Shown: piece after piece, positions 25,055 to 33,211 of the stretch
How positions within the stretch are numbered: position 1 is the stretch's first letter
How the letters are laid out: each line of letters begins with the position of its first letter
Source of the DNA: Mycolicibacterium sp. P9-22
GTDB lineage: Bacteria; Actinomycetota; Actinomycetes; Mycobacteriales; Mycobacteriaceae
Length of the DNA stretch: 64,000 bases
Reading direction: 5' to 3'
Assembly: GCF_008329585.1 (NCBI RefSeq)
Contig: NZ_NPKP01000007.1
Location: 1 to 64,000, forward strand
Made by a program: the position numbers and the translations under genes
The notes under the pieces: model-generated
The model's input: only the letters and a program-made list of their open reading frames with translations
The model's database searches: none
Told to the model about the DNA's origin: nothing

Positions 25055-27571
25055 ATGGGCAACATGGAAGCCTTACCCCTGCCCGCTATCGGGTCCGATC
25101 CCGACGGGTTGTTCACCGCGTTCGGCGAGTGGGCCGCCACCGCCGGCACGGTGCTGTACCCGGCGCAGGAGGAAGCGCTGATCGAACTGGTCAGCGGCGC
25201 CAACGTCATCCTCGCCACGCCGACCGGCTCCGGCAAATCACTGGTGGCCACCGGTGCCATCTACGCCGCACTCGCCGCCGACCGCACCAGCTTCTACACC
25301 GCCCCGATCAAGGCACTGGTCAGCGAGAAGTTCTTCGCACTGTGCGAGGTGTTCGGCGCGGCCAACGTCGGCATGCTCACCGGCGACGCATCGGTGAACG
25401 CCGACGCGCCGATCATCGCGTGCACTGCCGAGATCCTCGCCAACATCGCGTTGCGGGAAGGCGCCGACGCGGATATCGGCCTGGTCGTGATGGACGAGTT
25501 CCACTTCTACGGCGACCCGGACCGCGGCTGGGCCTGGCAGGTGCCGCTACTGGAGCTCCCGCACGCCCAGTTCCTGCTGATGTCGGCCACCCTCGGCGAT
25601 GTCACGTTCCTGCGTGCGGACCTGAGCCGGCGGACCGGCCGGGAGACCGCGCTGATCACCGGTGCCGAACGACCGGTGCCGCTGTTCTACTCCTATGCCA
25701 CCACCGCCATGCACGAGACGATCGCCGACCTGCTGGACACCAGGCAGGCGCCGATCTACGTCGTGCACTTCACCCAGGCCTCCGCGCTGGAACGGGCGCA
25801 GGCCCTGATGAGCGTGAACGTGAGCACCAAGGAAGAGAAGGCGGCAATCGCCGACCTGATCGGTGCCTTCCGCTTCTCCACCGCGTTCGGCACCACGCTG
25901 TCGCGGCTGGTCCGGCACGGCATCGGCGTGCACCACGCCGGGATGCTGCCCAAGTACCGGCGTCTCGTCGAGCAGCTCGCCCAGGCCGGTCTGCTGAAGG
26001 TCATCTGCGGCACCGACACCCTCGGCGTCGGCATCAACGTGCCGATCCGCACCGTGGTGTTCTCGGCGTTGTCGAAATACGACGGCGTCCGGACCCGGTT
26101 GCTCAATGCCCGCGAGTTCCACCAGATCGCCGGACGGGCGGGGCGGGCGGGTTACGACACCGCGGGCACCGTCGTGGTGCAGGCCCCCGAACACGAGGTG
26201 GAGAACCTCAAGCAGTTCGCCAAGGTCGCCGATGATCCGAAGAAACGCCGGAAGTTGGTGCGCCGCAAGGTCCCCGAGGGCATGGTGCCGTGGAGCGAGA
26301 AGACCATGACCCGGTTGATCGAGGCCACCCCGGAGGCGCTGCACAGCAATATGAAGGTGACGACGGCGATGATCCTCGACGTCGTCGACCGGCCGGGTGA
26401 TCCCTTCATCGCCATGCGGCGGCTGCTCACCGAGAATCACGAGCCACGCAAGAAGCAGCTCCGGCTCATCCGCGATGCGGTCGGCATCGCGCGCTCACTG
26501 CTGCAGGCCGGTGTGCTGGAACGGCTGGCCGAGCCGGAGCCCGACGGACGGCGTTACCGGCTGACGGTGGATCTGCCGCCGGATTTCGCGCTGAACCAGC
26601 CGCTTTCCACGTTCGCCCTGGCCGCCGTCGATACCCTGGACACCGCCTCGGAAACCTATGCCCTGGACGTGGTTTCGGTGATCGAAGCCACGCTGGAAGA
26701 TCCCCGGCAGATCATGGCCGCGCAGTTGAAGAAGGCCCGTGGCGAGGCCGTCGCGGCGATGAAGGCCGAAGGGATCGAGTACGACGAGCGGATCGCGCTG
26801 CTCGATGAGGTGACCTACCCCAAGCCGCTGCAGGAGCTGCTGGATCACGCATACGCGGTGTATCTGCAGACCAATCCCTGGGCCGCAGATGGCCAGCTAT
26901 CACCGAAATCCGTGGTGCGCGAAATGTGGGAGCGCGCCATGACCTTCCGCGAGTACGTCAGTCAATACGGCCTGACCCGCTCCGAAGGAGCGGTGCTGCG
27001 CTACCTGTCCGACGCGTTCAAGGCGCTGCGTTCCGGTGTGCCCGCCGCGGCCCGTACCGAGGAGCTCAACGATATCGTCGAGTGGCTCGGCGAGCTTGTC
27101 CGACAGGTCGATTCGAGCCTGCTCGACGAGTGGGAGCAGCTGACCAATCCGGACCAGCCGCACGATGTCCCGGTGGCGGTCCCGGCCCGTCCGCGCCCGC
27201 TGACCGGCAATGAGCGGGCATTCACGGCGATGGTGCGCAATGCGCTCTTCCGCAGAGTGGAGTTGTTCGCCCGCCGGCGCTGGTACGACCTGGGCGAATT
27301 GGATGCCGCCTCCGGGTGGACGCCGGAACGCTGGCAGGAGGTCGGTGCGGAGTATTTCGCCGTGCACGACGATGTCGGCACCGGCGCCGACGCGCGGGGT
27401 CCGGCGCTGTTGATGATCGACCGGGAGCCGGGCATGTGGCGGGTGCGCCAGATCCTGGATGATCCTGCCGGCGACCATGACTGGGCCCTGCTGGCCGAGG
27501 TGGATCTGGAGGCCTCCGACGAGGAGGGCGCCGCGGTGATCCGGTTGGTCGACGCCGGCCTGCTGGACTAG
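25055..27571 (+). CDS. DEAD/DEAH-box (Ski2-like) helicase with DUF3516 C-terminus
   Basis: 838-residue superfamily 2 helicase. Motif I is ATPTGSGKS, motif II is MDEFH (DEVH-type variant), motif III is LMSATL, and motif VI is HQIAGRAGRAGYD. The RecA-like core occupies roughly residues 30-410. The C-terminal half (about 430-838) resembles the DUF3516 region found in actinobacterial helicases. Role in RNA or DNA metabolism is not established for this group. Start ATG 25055 or 25064 (MEALPLP) are both possible. The stop TAG shares the tetranucleotide CTAG with the convergent HxlR gene's stop. Confidence 0.9.
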   Translation: MGNMEALPLPAIGSDPDGLFTAFGEWAATAGTVLYPAQEEALIELVSGANVILATPTGSGKSLVATGAIYAALAADRTSFYTAPIKALVSEKFFALCEVFGAANVGMLTGDASVNADAPIIACTAEILANIALREGADADIGLVVMDEFHFYGDPDRGWAWQVPLLELPHAQFLLMSATLGDVTFLRADLSRRTGRETALITGAERPVPLFYSYATTAMHETIADLLDTRQAPIYVVHFTQASALERAQALMSVNVSTKEEKAAIADLIGAFRFSTAFGTTLSRLVRHGIGVHHAGMLPKYRRLVEQLAQAGLLKVICGTDTLGVGINVPIRTVVFSALSKYDGVRTRLLNAREFHQIAGRAGRAGYDTAGTVVVQAPEHEVENLKQFAKVADDPKKRRKLVRRKVPEGMVPWSEKTMTRLIEATPEALHSNMKVTTAMILDVVDRPGDPFIAMRRLLTENHEPRKKQLRLIRDAVGIARSLLQAGVLERLAEPEPDGRRYRLTVDLPPDFALNQPLSTFALAAVDTLDTASETYALDVVSVIEATLEDPRQIMAAQLKKARGEAVAAMKAEGIEYDERIALLDEVTYPKPLQELLDHAYAVYLQTNPWAADGQLSPKSVVREMWERAMTFREYVSQYGLTRSEGAVLRYLSDAFKALRSGVPAAARTEELNDIVEWLGELVRQVDSSLLDEWEQLTNPDQPHDVPVAVPARPRPLTGNERAFTAMVRNALFRRVELFARRRWYDLGELDAASGWTPERWQEVGAEYFAVHDDVGTGADARGPALLMIDREPGMWRVRQILDDPAGDHDWALLAEVDLEASDEEGAAVIRLVDAGLLD

Positions 27572-28254
27572 GCGGGTCCGAAAACCGACAGGCTGCCCTC
27601 GACGATTCCGATCAGGGCACCGATCGCGGCGTGGTCTCCGGTGGCCTCGACCTGCCCGGCACGGACCGCCTCGGCCATGGTCGTGCGCTGACCCGCGATG
27701 GACCCGAGCACGCTCGCCGAGGCCCGGACCACCACGTCCGGGGCGGTGTCCGCGGCCCCAGGGGTGACCGACATCCGGCCGTCGCGGATCCGCAGGCACG
27801 CCACGCTGTCACCGATATGGAATTCGTAGAGCGCTTCCAGCTCGGGCGGGACGGCACCGGCACCGCTGCCGGCGAGGAAACCCAGCGCCCATTCCGCGCG
27901 GAACACCTCTGCCCCGGCGTCGGCTTCGGCCAGCTGATGACGGGCGCCCCATAGCGCCAGCGGTATGACGGCCGTGGCCAGCTCGCGGCCGGCCTCGGTG
28001 AGCTCGTATGCCACCGCGGAAGCCGGCTGGTCGAGCAGCAACCGGCGCTGGATCACCCCGTCGGCCTCCAGTTGACGGACCCGGGTCGCCAGCAGGCTGG
28101 TCCCGATGCCGGGCAGTGCGTCGGCCAGGTTCGTGTAACGCTTCGGGCCCGAGCCGAGTTCGCGCACGATCAGCAGCGTCCAGCGCTCGCCGACGATATC
28201 GAGTGCGTGCGCCAGGCCGCAGAACTGGCTGTAATTCCGTCGGGTCATGGACAT
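27568..28254 (-). CDS. HxlR-type regulator fused to an SCP2-like domain
   Basis: 228 residues. The N-terminal winged helix (residues 1-105) has CGLAHALDIVGERWTLLIVREL and YTNLADALPGIGTSLLATRV, typical of HxlR/PadR-like regulators. The C-terminal part (about 125-228) has PDVVVRASASVLGSIAG and GQVEATGDHAAIGALI, as in SCP2/sterol-binding-like sensor domains of actinobacterial HxlR proteins. The fusion suggests sensing of a hydrophobic ligand (inference). Starts ATG 28254 or 28248. It is divergent from the small gene at 28343. Confidence 0.88.
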   Translation of the reverse strand: MSMTRRNYSQFCGLAHALDIVGERWTLLIVRELGSGPKRYTNLADALPGIGTSLLATRVRQLEADGVIQRRLLLDQPASAVAYELTEAGRELATAVIPLALWGARHQLAEADAGAEVFRAEWALGFLAGSGAGAVPPELEALYEFHIGDSVACLRIRDGRMSVTPGAADTAPDVVVRASASVLGSIAGQRTTMAEAVRAGQVEATGDHAAIGALIGIVEGSLSVFGPA

Positions 28255-28272
28255 AGGCTACTCGTTTTCGTT

Positions 28273-28312
28273 GTGAACTTCTGTTTTATGTGGTGCACTT
28301 CTATTTCTTATG
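28273..28312. promoter_or_regulatory. Direct repeats upstream of the HxlR gene (candidate operator)
   Basis: GTGAACTTCTGTTTTATGTG (28273) is followed 20 bp later by GTGCACTTCTATTTCTTATG (28293), with 15 of 20 positions identical, in an AT-rich stretch between the divergent HxlR gene and the 57-residue gene. A tandem 20-bp periodicity suits side-by-side regulator binding. Confidence 0.4.
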
Positions 28313-28342
28313 TTACTTTCGTGGCAGCGAGAGGAGCCACCC

Positions 28343-28516
28343 ATGGCCTCACTGACACATGCCCGCCCGCCTGCCGGACTCCTGGCCGCCGCGCTGCGCG
28401 CCCTGCAACGCACGCACCGGCCGCCCCGCGAGCGGCGGGACCGCCGGCACTATCCGCCCAAGCGCGACAAGGTGATTGAGGACGCCGCCATGGCGCGGGA
28501 GATGTATCGCCTCTAG
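28343..28516 (+). CDS. Small basic hypothetical protein (57 aa)
   Basis: 57 residues starting MASLTHARPPAGLLAAALRAL, rich in Arg (RTHRPPRERRDRRHYPPKR). GAGAGGAG stands about 6 nt before ATG 28343, supporting the start. An amphipathic helix near the N-terminus followed by a basic tail could bind membrane or nucleic acid; function unknown. It is expressed divergently from the HxlR gene and ends just upstream of the ArsR promoter. Confidence 0.6.
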   Translation: MASLTHARPPAGLLAAALRALQRTHRPPRERRDRRHYPPKRDKVIEDAAMAREMYRL

Positions 28517-28523
28517 CGTTTCC

Positions 28524-28560
28524 TTGACAGGCAAGTATTTACTTGCCTATGGTGGCCGGG
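28524..28560 (+). promoter_or_regulatory. ArsR-operon promoter with near-perfect palindromic operator
   Basis: TTGACA (28524-28529) and TATGGT (28548-28553) are separated by 18 bp. The spacer plus its edges is AGGCAAGTATTTACTTGCCT (28529-28548), two perfect 9-bp arms around TT. The start codon GTG 28560 is 6 nt downstream of the -10, so the mRNA is predicted leaderless. This is a textbook autorepression layout for the ArsR protein. Confidence 0.8.
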
Positions 28561-28859
28561 TGGGTGACGTCTTCAAAGCGCTGGCCGACGCCACCCGCCG
28601 CACCATCCTCGACGAGCTCACCGAACGTGACGGGCAGACCCTGTTCGAGATCTGCGCACGGCTGACCACCCGGCACGGGCTGAACTCATCGCGGCAGGCG
28701 GTCTCGCAGCACCTGGACGTGCTCGAATCGGCCGGCCTGGTGCAGACGCGGCGCGAGGGCCGCTACAAGTTCCACCACATCGACACCGCGCCACTGGAAC
28801 CCATCATCGAGCGGTGGCTCAACAAACCCGGGAGGGAAACACCATGCGGATCAACCTGA
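28560..28859 (+). CDS. ArsR-family transcriptional regulator
   Basis: 99-residue winged-helix repressor. GTG 28560 follows the promoter and starts VGDVFKALADATRRTILDEL. The recognition region is NSSRQAVSQHLDVLESAGLV with the wing RREGRYKFHHIDTAPLEPI, typical of the aromatic/stress-type ArsR proteins that regulate a VOC or SRPBCC gene. No CxC-type metal-binding motif is seen, so the signal is probably not a metal. It overlaps the VOC gene by 16 nt and probably controls it. Confidence 0.9.
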   Translation: MGDVFKALADATRRTILDELTERDGQTLFEICARLTTRHGLNSSRQAVSQHLDVLESAGLVQTRREGRYKFHHIDTAPLEPIIERWLNKPGRETPCGST

Positions 28860-29230
28860 CCAGTGTGATGGTCGACGATCAGGACAGGGCGCTGCGCTTC
28901 TACACCGACACCCTCGGCTTCCAGCTCAAGCACGACATCCCGATGGGTGAGGCCCGCTGGATCACCGTGGTGTCGCCCGACAATCCCGACGGCACCGAGC
29001 TGGTGCTGGAGCCCGACGGTCACCCGGCGGCGAAACCGTTCAAGGACGCCCTGGTGACCGACGGAATCCCGTTCACCGCCTTCGAGGTCGACGATGTGCG
29101 TGCCGAGTTCGACCGGCTGAGCGGGCTGGGGGTGCGTTTCACCCAGCAGCCCACCGACATGGGGCCGGTGGTGACCGCCGTGCTCGATGACACCTGCGGC
29201 AACCTCATCCAGATCCAGTCAGCTTCCTGA
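28844..29230 (+). CDS. VOC-family (glyoxalase/extradiol-like) protein
   Basis: 128-residue vicinal-oxygen-chelate protein. ATG 28844 follows GGGAGGGA. It shows MVDDQDRALRFYTDTLGFQLK and DDTCGNLIQIQSAS, the paired beta-alpha-beta-beta-beta units of the glyoxalase fold; the last unit has CGNLIQI where metal-binding members have a G-N-x-x-x-[E/Q] pattern. It could be a glyoxalase-like detoxifying enzyme or a binding protein. Second gene of the ArsR operon; its 3' end overlaps the convergent glycosidase by 26 nt. Confidence 0.9.
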   Translation: MRINLTSVMVDDQDRALRFYTDTLGFQLKHDIPMGEARWITVVSPDNPDGTELVLEPDGHPAAKPFKDALVTDGIPFTAFEVDDVRAEFDRLSGLGVRFTQQPTDMGPVVTAVLDDTCGNLIQIQSAS

Positions 29231-30332
29231 TGATGTCGACCTCGTGTCGCCGATAGGGCCGCCCATCGGCGAACGCCAGATCGTGGAACCACTCCCTGGG
29301 CGGCTTCAGATACGGCTTGTCCCAGGAATCCCACGGTAGCCAGGTTTGCGTCTTACCCGCGAACAAACCCCAGGTGTAGGCGCCGACATGCCGGCGTTTC
29401 GCCACCGGCAGCACTCCTTCGATGGTGCTTCCCTCGGTGCGCGCCAGGTATTCGGTGCACATGATCGGACGGCCCCACGGCTGGAGTTCGTTGATCCTGC
29501 CCTCGAAGCCTGCCGGGTTGTCGTAGCTGTGGAAGGTGATCACGTCGGCGAGATCGAGCTGGATACCCGCCATGTCACTGCGCCGCGACGCATCGCCCCA
29601 CTCGCCCTCCCAGACACCAGTGGTCAACGGCTGCACCGGATCCACCGTGCGCGCCCAGCGGAAGACCTGAGGCAGCAGGTCGGCGACGAGTTCGGGTTTG
29701 TCATCGCGCTCCACCGACTTGTAGACCGCCGCCGGATTGTCGGGTTCGTTCCACAGATCCCAGCCCAGCACCCGCGGGTCGTTGCGGAACTGGGTCAGGA
29801 TGCGTACCACGTATTCCTGGAGAACCTGGCGATAGCGCCGGTCGTCGAGCCGCTCGGCGCCCGGGCTCTGCACCCAGCCGGAGTTGTGGATGCCGGGCCG
29901 CGGTGCTCGTTGCGGGCCGCTCCTGGGCAGCGGGTCCCAGCATGAGTCGAAAAGCACCAGTAGGGGTTTGATCGCGTGCCGGGCCGCGATGTCGACGAAG
30001 TGGGCAAGCCGCCGCTGGAAGCCGACGCGGTCCTGGGTCCACAGCTGATCGTGCAGGAACACCCGCACGGTGTTGAGGCCCATGGCGCGCGCCATCCGCA
30101 GCTCACCGTCGATCCGTTGCGGGTCGAACGTGTCCTGCTGGAACATCTCCAACTGGTTGATCGCGTTGGACGTGATGTAGTTCGCGCCGACCAGCCAGCC
30201 CTGTCCGCGGAACCAGCGGTGGGCACGGTCGTTGGACCAGCGGCCCGGCGCGGCCGTCGCGCGCGGGGCAGTGGCCAAAGCGGCTGCCGGTGGTGCGAGA
30301 AGCGGAAGTTTGAGAACGGTCCTGCGACGCAT
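29205..30332 (-). CDS. Exported GH5-like glycoside hydrolase
   Basis: 375-residue exported glycosidase. ATG 30332 begins MRRRTVLKLPLLAPPAAALA, an RR-type (Tat-like) signal peptide ending near ATAAPG. The barrel shows GLNTVRVFLHD, GWDLWNEPDN with the likely acid/base Glu, and IMCTEYLAR with the likely nucleophile Glu, which is the clan GH-A arrangement of endoglucanases and mannanases. The polysaccharide substrate is unknown. It is transcribed alone, convergent with the VOC gene and upstream of nothing obviously related. Confidence 0.87.
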   Translation of the reverse strand: MRRRTVLKLPLLAPPAAALATAPRATAAPGRWSNDRAHRWFRGQGWLVGANYITSNAINQLEMFQQDTFDPQRIDGELRMARAMGLNTVRVFLHDQLWTQDRVGFQRRLAHFVDIAARHAIKPLLVLFDSCWDPLPRSGPQRAPRPGIHNSGWVQSPGAERLDDRRYRQVLQEYVVRILTQFRNDPRVLGWDLWNEPDNPAAVYKSVERDDKPELVADLLPQVFRWARTVDPVQPLTTGVWEGEWGDASRRSDMAGIQLDLADVITFHSYDNPAGFEGRINELQPWGRPIMCTEYLARTEGSTIEGVLPVAKRRHVGAYTWGLFAGKTQTWLPWDSWDKPYLKPPREWFHDLAFADGRPYRRHEVDIIRKLTGSG

Positions 30333-30446
30333 GTGGTTCAGATCACGTACCAAGTTGTGGTCCTTCTGGTTTCGTTTCCTGGATAACGGCCGGTCCCCCT
30401 TAGCCCTACCCGGATGCGAAAGCCCCTACACAAGACCCACGTCAGG

Positions 30447-31628
30447 TCAGGGTTTGAGGACGACCTTGACCGCTCCGTCGGCCTTGCGCTGGAAGATGTC
30501 GTACGCGTGTGGCGCCTCGTCCAGCGGCACGGTGTGGGTGGCGAAACGATCGACGCCGAGCGGATCGTCGTCGGTCAGCAGCGGCAGGATCTCGGGCACC
30601 CACTTCTTGACGTTGGCCTGGCCCATCCGGACCTGGATCTGCTTGTCGAACAGCGTGAGCATCGGCAACGGGTCGGCCATGCCGCCGTACACGCCGATCA
30701 GCGAAATGGTGCCGCCGCGTCGCACGATATCGATGGCCGAGTACAGCGCGTCGAGACGGTCAAGACCTGCCTTCTCCATGAACGGCTTGGCCAGGAAGTC
30801 CGGCAGCAGGCCGGTAAGTTGTTGTGCCGTCTTGACAACCGGCGACCCATGGGCCTCCATACCGACGGCATCGATGACCGAATCGGTGCCGCGACCACCG
30901 GTCAGCTCCCGGATGACATCGCCGATGGGGTTCTCCTGCACGCCCAGGTCCACGGTGCGAATGCCCCGGTCCTGTGCCCGCTGCAGCCGCTCCGGCACCC
31001 GGTCGACCGCGATGACGTCGTAGCCGAGGTGAGCGGCGATCCGGGCCGCCATGTCACCGATCGGACCCAATCCGAGGACCGTCACCGAGCCGCCGTCCGG
31101 GATGTCGGCGTAGGCCACCGCCTGCCACGCGGTGGGCAGGACATCGGAGAGGTAGACGAACCGGGAGTCGGGAGGGCCGTCGGGCACCTTGATGTGGGTG
31201 AACTGGGCCTGCGGGACCCGCAACAGCTCGGCCTGCCCGCCCGGCACGCTGCCGTAGAGCTCCGAGTATCCGAAAAGCGCGGCACCCATCCCCTGTTCGC
31301 GCACCTGCGTCGTCTCGCACTGCGTGTACAGCTGACGGTCGCACATGAAACAGCTGCCGCACGAGATCTGGAACGGAATGACCACCCGATCACCGACCGC
31401 CAGATCGGTCACGCCGGAACCAATTTCGCGCACGACCCCCATCGGTTCGTGCCCGAGGATGTCGCCCGGGCTCATGAAGGCGCCCAGCACCTCGTAGAGG
31501 TGCAGGTCCGACCCGCAGATGTTCGTCGAGGTCACCTCGATGATCGCATCAGTGCTCTCTTCGATCTTCGGGTCCGGAACCTGCTCAACCCGGACGTCGC
31601 GCTTACCGTGCCAAGTGACTGCCTTCAT
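30447..31628 (-). CDS. Zinc-dependent alcohol/formaldehyde dehydrogenase
   Basis: 393-residue medium-chain dehydrogenase, close to the glutathione-independent formaldehyde dehydrogenase type. Catalytic zinc ligands are suggested by NICGSDLH and GHEPMG. Four structural-zinc Cys lie in SCGSCFMCDRQLYTQCE. The nucleotide-binding motif is LGLGPIGDMAA. An insert around residues 270-300 (FMEKAGLDRLDAL) is typical of this subgroup. ATG 31628 is preceded by a well-matched SigF-type promoter, so it is probably part of the general stress response. Confidence 0.9.
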   Translation of the reverse strand: MKAVTWHGKRDVRVEQVPDPKIEESTDAIIEVTSTNICGSDLHLYEVLGAFMSPGDILGHEPMGVVREIGSGVTDLAVGDRVVIPFQISCGSCFMCDRQLYTQCETTQVREQGMGAALFGYSELYGSVPGGQAELLRVPQAQFTHIKVPDGPPDSRFVYLSDVLPTAWQAVAYADIPDGGSVTVLGLGPIGDMAARIAAHLGYDVIAVDRVPERLQRAQDRGIRTVDLGVQENPIGDVIRELTGGRGTDSVIDAVGMEAHGSPVVKTAQQLTGLLPDFLAKPFMEKAGLDRLDALYSAIDIVRRGGTISLIGVYGGMADPLPMLTLFDKQIQVRMGQANVKKWVPEILPLLTDDDPLGVDRFATHTVPLDEAPHAYDIFQRKADGAVKVVLKP

Positions 31629-31638
31629 ACCGGGGGCG

Positions 31639-31663
31639 ATACCCGCCGGAAGGCGGCTGAAAC
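31639..31663 (-). promoter_or_regulatory. SigF-type promoter for the alcohol dehydrogenase
   Basis: On the minus strand GTTT (31660-31663), 15 bp, GGGTAT (31639-31644): an exact match to the mycobacterial SigF consensus GTTT-N15-17-GGGTAT. It lies 11 bp from ATG 31628. Confidence 0.75.
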
Positions 31664-31685
31664 GTCATCACCCCGGCGGCGCGGC

Positions 31686-31710
31686 GTTTACGCGGCGGCA
31701 CGCCGGGCAC
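31686..31710 (+). promoter_or_regulatory. SigF-like promoter for the DUF6480 gene
   Basis: GTTT (31686-31689), 15 bp, GGGCAC (31705-31710), 10 nt before ATG 31721. It differs from the consensus only in the -10 fourth base and the last base, which is variable. Confidence 0.55.
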
Positions 31711-31720
31711 CCAACATTCC

Positions 31721-31960
31721 ATGACTGCTCAACCGCCCGATCCCGACCCGATCGACACTCCGGACCTGGAACCCGGCGGTGGAGTCCGCCCCGGCAGCAC
31801 CCCGCCGGATTCGGCGCAGACATCGGGTTTGAGCGAGCCCGAACCCCGGCCCCGGCACCGGTACACGCGCACCCAGATCGTCTCGCTGGTCGCGCTGGCG
31901 ATCTTCATCCTCATCTTCGCCGCAGCGGCGGTCGGACTGATCGTGGATATGACGGGCTAG
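31721..31960 (+). CDS. Small membrane protein, DUF6480-like
   Basis: 79 residues: a Pro/Asp-rich N-terminal half (QPPDPDPIDTPDLEPGGG), a basic stretch RPRHRYTRTQ, and one C-terminal membrane helix (VSLVALAIFILIFAAAAVGL). This matches the small actinobacterial DUF6480 type. The N-terminus is predicted cytosolic. Function unknown; the SigF-like promoter upstream suggests stress expression. It stands alone between divergent and convergent small genes. Confidence 0.8.
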   Translation: MTAQPPDPDPIDTPDLEPGGGVRPGSTPPDSAQTSGLSEPEPRPRHRYTRTQIVSLVALAIFILIFAAAAVGLIVDMTG

Positions 31961-31977
31961 TCGTACCGCCCAGGCAG

Positions 31978-32166
31978 CTAGTCGGGCGAACCCTCACTGT
32001 CGTCGAAGAACGCCCAGCCATCCTCGGATTTGACTTCCATCCGCCAGCCGAGTTCGGAGTTGTCGGCCTTGGCGTCGACGAACCAGGCGTGGGCATCTCC
32101 GGCGCTCTCGATGTCTTTGGTATCGACGACGTCGCCGTGTGGATTCAGAACTCGATAGGTAGCCAT
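31978..32166 (-). CDS. Small acidic hypothetical protein (62 aa)
   Basis: 62 residues starting MATYRVLNPHGDVVDTKDI, acidic, with several Trp and Asp residues (AHAWFVDAKAD, GWAFFDDSEG). It looks like a compact beta-alpha domain. Codon bias follows the neighbours, so it is probably a real gene, although the ribosome binding site is weak. Divergent from the 60-residue gene at 32220. No family recognised. Confidence 0.7.
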   Translation of the reverse strand: MATYRVLNPHGDVVDTKDIESAGDAHAWFVDAKADNSELGWRMEVKSEDGWAFFDDSEGSPD

Positions 32167-32204
32167 AGGGCAATGGCTTCCCGTTGTGTGCGGCCGTCAA
32201 TCGT

Positions 32205-32210
32205 GGGTAT
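32205..32210 (+). promoter_or_regulatory. SigF-like -10 element (GGGTAT)
   Basis: GGGTAT lies 9 nt before ATG 32220. The -35 is poor (GTGT or GTTG at 15-18 bp), so this is only a partial match to SigF consensus, but its position matches those of the neighbouring promoters. Confidence 0.4.
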
Positions 32211-32219
32211 CCCCCAGCA

Positions 32220-32402
32220 ATGAGCAATCCAGATCCCGAGAAGCGGGATTCCGAGGCCGGTGAAACCGACGTCGCGGAGGATCCCAAGGTGGCGAGTTCT
32301 CGCGCGGACGACGCGGAGGGCGGCTCCTATGTGGGCCGTACGTTCTCCGCTGACGATTTCGACGGCGGTGAGACCGGCGCGGAAGCGCGAGCGGAGAACT
32401 AA
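32220..32402 (+). CDS. Small acidic disordered protein (60 aa)
   Basis: 60 residues starting MSNPDPEKRDSEAGETD, highly acidic and probably disordered, with the motif GGSYVGRTFSADDFDGGETG near the C-terminus. No hydrophobic segment. The strong GC3 bias and promoter-like GGGTAT upstream support coding. Its stop overlaps the convergent nuclease-like gene by 4 nt. Function unknown; its surroundings suggest a stress-induced protein. Confidence 0.7.
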   Translation: MSNPDPEKRDSEAGETDVAEDPKVASSRADDAEGGSYVGRTFSADDFDGGETGAEARAEN

Positions 32403-33163
32403 CCCAATTCGATGTCGACGGCCAGGGGGCGGTGATCGGACAACGCCGCCACGGGCGCGCTGCTGTTCCGGGCGCACAGCGCCGGGTCGTCGGTGAGGAT
32501 GTGATCCAGCTGTTTTGTCGGCACGTCGGCGGGGAACGTGGGCGCACTGGCCAGCGGACGCAAACCGGAACATCTCGACGCCGTCTCCGGGGTGAGGTTG
32601 AGGTCGCCGGCCAGCAGGTGCGGCCCGGGCAGGCCCCTGAGGTCTTTCACCAATCGTCGCAATTGCCTGCGGTTCCACCCGGGCACGAACGAAAGATGGG
32701 TATTCGCAACGGACATCGGGCCCAGCGGGGTGTCGAGTTGGGCGATCACCGCGGCGCGGGGTTCTTCGTTGACGATCATCACCTTGTCGGGCCCGGGCAG
32801 ATACATCGGAAACCGCATGGGAATACGCGGTAGTCGAACCACCTGCCAGCTCGTCGCCGGGAATCGCGACAGCAGCGCGATACCGTAGGCCGCGGTACCC
32901 GGTTGTTCCTCGCCGGTGGCGGCCATCCAGGTGGCCCCCGGCGTTCCCGAGATGGCGGCCACGAAGCGGTGCGACACCGCGCCCATCGCCTCCGCGGCGA
33001 CCGCGGTGAGATCGGTACGGCCGGAGCGTTGCTGCTCGAGGTCCACTTCCTGCAACGCGAGGACGTCGGGATCGAGCCGGCGTACACATTCCGCCAGGCG
33101 GTCCGGATGGACGCCGTCACCGACGGTGCGGCCATGCAGAATGTTGAACGTCGCAATACGCAT
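32399..33163 (-). CDS. Endonuclease/exonuclease/phosphatase-family protein
   Basis: 254-residue EEP-fold hydrolase from ATG 33163. Motifs include MRIATFNILHG (Asn), ALQEVDLEQ (metal-binding Glu), VANTHLSFVPGW (His), LLAGDLNLTP (Asp-Asn) and ALSDHRPLAVDI (terminal Asp-His). This is the complete Mg-dependent active site shared by exonuclease III, sphingomyelinases and inositol phosphatases; the substrate cannot be assigned. GGGTAC lies 7-12 nt upstream, with a GTTG 17 bp beyond, a possible SigF-like promoter. Confidence 0.9.
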   Translation of the reverse strand: MRIATFNILHGRTVGDGVHPDRLAECVRRLDPDVLALQEVDLEQQRSGRTDLTAVAAEAMGAVSHRFVAAISGTPGATWMAATGEEQPGTAAYGIALLSRFPATSWQVVRLPRIPMRFPMYLPGPDKVMIVNEEPRAAVIAQLDTPLGPMSVANTHLSFVPGWNRRQLRRLVKDLRGLPGPHLLAGDLNLTPETASRCSGLRPLASAPTFPADVPTKQLDHILTDDPALCARNSSAPVAALSDHRPLAVDIELG

Positions 33164-33211
33164 CCCCGGTGGGTACCCAGGTTGGGCCACCACAACAACT
33201 GGAGGGGCGCG

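Noticed and set aside
25009..26235. Second plus-strand open frame within the helicase gene
   Set aside because: Arg/Gly/His-rich frame-shifted shadow of the helicase; no start signal.
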